Program-made: the position numbers and the translations under genes
The notes under the pieces: generated by a model
What the model was told of the DNA's origin: nothing
Databases searched by the model: none
Seen by the model: only the letters and a program-made list of their open reading frames with translations
NCBI GenBank assembly: GCA_002270565.1
Contig: NQMI01000074.1
Coordinates: forward strand, 124,001 to 188,000
DNA: 64,000 nucleotides
Source: Stenocarpella maydis
Lineage: Eukaryota; Ascomycota; Sordariomycetes; Diaporthales; Diaporthaceae
Reading direction: 5' to 3'
In this document: in pieces, positions 60,750 to 64,000 of the stretch
Numbering within the stretch: the first letter of the stretch is position 1
Layout of the letters: each line of letters begins with the position of its first letter

Positions 60750-62815
60750 ACAGTGTGGTCACGTCCGGGGCCAGGCCAAGTCAGTCACTGATACAGCTTG
60801 ACTAGCGAGTCGGCAGGTCGTCAATAGCAGGCAGGTCGCGCGAAGGCCTGGCAGGGTGACGCATATGACACGGGAAAAGAATTATCTAGGCTGATCAATG
60901 GGCGGGAACCTCGGCAGAGCGCCGTGCATGTAAAGATGCAGCAAGATGAAAGGGGGCATGGTTGAGAGCGAACCGCCAGGAGCGCCGACCAAGGCCGGCT
61001 GGCGAGGTTTGTTGTTGGCAGGGGTGTGTTTAGGTGCAATGCCTGGACGAAGCTCGGATTTCAGCTCATCGCTTCTGTTGGGCTGTATTGCCCCTGATGA
61101 GCAGGCAGAGAGTGGGGTTGGCCGGCACAAGCAGCAAGCCTCGGCAACAAGATGGCTTTGGGCTCGAAGCTATTGCTGCACGACACGCCACGCCGGCACG
61201 TACATGTAGATACTGAACAATAGACTGCCGTGGGAGGAGACATGCGAGCTCCCAACCATGCAACCAAGGTTCCGAGGCGGAAAGGACGCTGGCTGACATC
61301 CAAAGTACCTGTCTGTACCTGGGTCTCTTGGCCCGCCCTTGGCGGCATGAGCTTCAGACTGCGCCGTCTGGCAGGTAGTGTAGTGTAGATCGCAATGAAG
61401 GGGGCAGGACGCCCGGGGAGTGGAGTGGCTGCAGCCGACCATTGCCTGCTGTGACGGCGTCAAGCTCGTACAGCAACCTACCTACCCGGCAGCGATCTCT
61501 GGAGGCCAATGTTTGTGCTACCTGCGTTACGGCCTTGCCTTGCCTGCATGGAGGTGTGCGTATGTACGTACATAGATGTGTAGGTATATATAGTATCTAG
61601 CACGTCGAGTGTATTTTATGTACACGTGGCTTACCAGAGTTGTAAAGAGATTATTTATTTCTTAATTTGACAGCGCAGGCGGGATTCCTAGGTGGCTAGC
61701 AACTGATTTCAGACAGAGGCGCGCGCCTCATCCGCCCTGTCTGCACGCACTGCAGACGACCACCATAACCAGACGAGACAAGACCCTGGAACGCACATTA
61801 TTCTCCCCGTACTGCCGCCACATTCTCTCGACAACTCGTCTCGCCTGCCCACTCTGCCCCATACCATACCATACCATACCACACCATACCAGATCAGCTC
61901 CTCCCTCCCCTCAACTGCACGTTGCCCAGCGCCCAGTGCTCAGGTGCGCTTGACCGCCCCGTACTTGTTTCTGACCGCCCGTAAGTTGAGCGCCCTTTTG
62001 GTCGTTGGAGAGTTAGTTATACTTTGGTCTAGGCTGGGTGCACTAGGTGTCATGATCCCTCCCAACGCGTGCGAGTTTCGTGTTCACATGTGAAGGCATC
62101 CATCCTCCTGCGTGCCCACCCTAGCCCTCGCACTCAGTGTGCCAGTGTCCATCAGGCTTACGGTACCATCTCTCCATCAGCAGCAGCAGCAGCAGCAGCA
62201 GCAGCATCTGATCCTCGCTACAACCTCCGCTGCCTGCCTGCTGCCAGCAGCCCTAGCCCCCTTAGCTCTGCCGCCTTCCGCCCTCCGCTCATTTCCCCAC
62301 GCCCGGACAGCCCCCGAGTCCGCTCCTACGACCGTTGCCAGCCACCAAGACCCACACGCGACGACCTCCGTCTCTGCTGCGCCGCTCCTTCGCGACAGGA
62401 GCAGGTCGCCTCCTTCGCGCCTCACTCGCGCCTCACTCGCGCCTCCCGGCCCCTCTCCAAAGCCGCCCCCATATCCCGCCGAACATACCGGCGCGCCCGC
62501 CGAACCAGCCGGCACATCGCAGTCGGGCTGGGCGCCCCAACATGTGCCTGTGCCTGTTCTTGTGCCCCAGCCCTGGTCGCACCCTCGCAGAGACTCGCTG
62601 AAGGGACCAACACACATCAGTCGTCTCCGTTGTCCGTATATTGAACTTTCGTTCCGCTTCTGGACCCAGCTCCCCGGTCCTCACAAAGAGCTCACTTCAG
62701 CGCCTTCCGGCCTACATGGCACAACTGGCTGGGTCATAGCCAAACTGATACACGCCATTTGGACCAGAGGAGGACAGCACGCCCGGCCAACACCCTCCTG
62801 TCTATTCCCTCCACC
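60750..62815. other. Gene-free interval and leader of the GTPase gene
   Basis: The left part (60750-61700) shows nothing coding. Near 61575-61595 is an AT-rich TATA-like stretch (gtatatatagta). From about 61780 on, the DNA is pyrimidine-rich with an ATACC repeat (61858-61890) and a CAG repeat (62178-62205), probably transcribed leader of the downstream gene. ORFs of 191 and 260 codons here (62069-62894) are low-complexity Pro/Ser/Arg text. They overlap the GTPase start in another frame. Confidence 0.4.
62178..62205. repeat. CAG trinucleotide repeat
   Basis: About nine CAG units, 610 nt upstream of the GTPase start and probably in its 5' leader. Confidence 0.9.
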
Positions 62816-64000
62816 ATGGACACAATCAACATCGCCATCATCGGCGCCAATGGCGTGGGCAAGAGCGCCTTCCTGCAGCAGGTCCCCAAGATGACCAGGC
62901 CCGCCCACCAGGGCGTCGTCACGTCCAACTGGACCGAGCCTGATGGCTCCCAACATACAGTCAACATGTTTGAGGTCGACCTGGAGGCCTTTGACCTGGG
63001 CATGAACGAGCCCATCCGGTGGCCTAAGCAGGCCAACGGAGTGCTTGCCCCTCGCATCGATGGTACCCTGGTGCTCTACGACGTCATGAACAAGGACAGC
63101 ATCGTCCAGCTGCCCCAGACAATATGTGAGCCGTCCCTCGCCCGCCGCCCGTCTTCGTACTATGCCGCTCCCGGCAGTTACTAAGCCATGCGGCAGCCTC
63201 TCTCTCCGTCTCCAACTATCCCGTCGTCCTTGTCGCAACCAAATGCGACAACCCCGAGGAGTTGAGGGAGCTCGACACAGCAAGCGTCGCTGCCGCATAC
63301 CCGTCCGTGTTAGCCAACTTCACCACCTCTCCATCATCTCCAAACTCTACTAGGGACTGCCTGCAGGTCATATTGAGGGCGGTCGTGAACGGCCGGAAAG
63401 GTAGTAAACTCCACCTCCGTCCGTCCCCGTGTCCCTAACACGAGCTGCTTCTATTCGTGGACCTGCCCGAGGCTGAAGTGCTCAAGGATCATCACTCATG
63501 CCTCTACTCCCCAAAAAGCCGTCTTTCAAGACCTCCGAGCTGACAATTGCACGTTATCCCAGGAGGTGATAAGTCGGATGCGGCCAGCCAACGACGGCGT
63601 GCCGCTTCGGCCGCAAACCTGGAGCCCACGGTAGACCCCCTCAACAACGGCCGACCAGATTCGGTACACAGCAAACACAGCAGAGCTAGCTCTGACCTTT
63701 CGTTGCTCAAGGGTTTCTCGCAGCAGTCGAGCGAAAGGGACAGCTACTACCGAGGTTCGTCAGCGCGGTCGCCCAGGGTGTACCCAGGCCAGGGTATGGG
63801 GCAAGACGAGGCCATGAACCCTACCGTGTCGAGCCAGCTGCGGCAGACCGGCGTGCGTTTAGATCTTGGGGCGGAGCCTTTCTACGAAGTCGATGAATCA
63901 GACGGAGAGTCGTTCCGCACCTCGATGACGGACGACATGCCAATATTGCAACGGAGCGACGAGAGTTTCATGGACCGCCCGGCAAAGATGTCCGGCGTGT
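62816..64000 (+). CDS. Atypical Ras-like GTPase with long C-terminal extension (3' end beyond window)
   Basis: Exons 62816-63125, 63197-63400 and 63563 onward, open to the window edge; at least 317 aa. The start has a strong context (ccaccATGg). Residues 4-18 form a P-loop, NIAIIGANGVGKSAFLQQV. A beta strand with DGTLVLYDVMNKDS resembles the Ras strand after G3, and VVLVATKCDNPEE supplies a TKCD variant of the NKxD guanine motif. A clear DxxG motif is absent, being replaced by NMFEVDLEAFD. The long Ser/Arg/Asp-rich region from residue about 175 is not a short prenylated tail of typical Ras. The introns are 71 and 162 nt. A regulatory GTPase or pseudo-GTPase is inferred; the true C-terminus is unseen. 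Confidence 0.78.

Noticed and set aside
62069..62894. Two long plus-strand ORFs (191 and 260 codons) before the GTPase
   Set aside because: Low-complexity Pro/Ser/Arg text from a CAG and CT-rich leader; one overlaps the well-supported GTPase start out of frame.

Overview
The window is nuclear DNA of a filamentous ascomycete (Pezizomycotina). Sordariomycete affinity is likely but not proven. The evidence is short GT-AG introns of about 50-80 nt with CTAAC/CTGAC-type branch sites, GC-rich coding DNA, and fungal-only families: a group X hybrid histidine kinase, UDP-galactopyranose mutase, the chitin synthase export chaperone Chs7, the DASH subunit Dad3 and NCE101. I see no AT-rich RIP-like blocks, transposon, tRNA, rRNA or CRISPR array.

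Layout: 1-1500 (-) is the N-terminal part of a low-complexity fungal protein running off the window. 4437-7117 (-) is an ankyrin/dilute-domain protein. 8991-17321 (+) is a very large hybrid sensor kinase carrying an apparent 4-bp frameshift. 18890-20832 (-) is UDP-galactopyranose mutase. 20833-25653 has no supportable gene and holds an inverted/direct repeat structure around a single N. 25654-27084 (+) is a triose-phosphate-translocator-family transporter. 28198-28992 (-) is ribosomal protein L27e, divergent from NCE101 at 29379-29654 (+). 29950-30816 (-) is a TTC36-like TPR protein and 31747-33021 (+) is 4-hydroxyphenylpyruvate dioxygenase. 33402-35038 (-) is TFIIH subunit Ssl1/p44 and 36082-37185 (-) is Chs7. 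A 4.9-kb gene-free gap follows. 42041-44525 (+) is an MFS sugar transporter with long tails, 45619-46092 (+) a small DUF1763/LYR-like protein, and 47430-48838 (+) a mitochondrial carrier. 50033-51364 (-) is a COG7-like Golgi tether subunit, 51737-52086 (+) Dad3, 52367-53868 (-) mitochondrial ribosomal protein uS5m, and 54777-54992 (+) a small membrane protein. 55646-57343 (-) is an SSU1/TDT-family transporter, 58754-60749 (+) an unrecognised acidic protein, and 62816 to the window end (+) an atypical Ras-like GTPase.

This looks like ordinary housekeeping synteny, not a biosynthetic cluster. Shared themes are the cell surface (UGM for galactofuranose, Chs7 for chitin synthase export, COG7 for Golgi trafficking), mitochondria (uS5m, a carrier, perhaps the LYR-like protein) and signalling (histidine kinase, GTPase), with no operon-like arrangement. 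The gene models were spliced by hand from reading-frame continuity, splice motifs and remembered family similarity; no database search was run. The most notable features are the kinase frameshift and its GC-AG intron, the palindromic triple repeat with a flipped loop at 23.5-24.3 kb, an 8-nt internal micro-exon in the SSU1-like gene, and start-overlapping upstream ORFs in two transporter genes.
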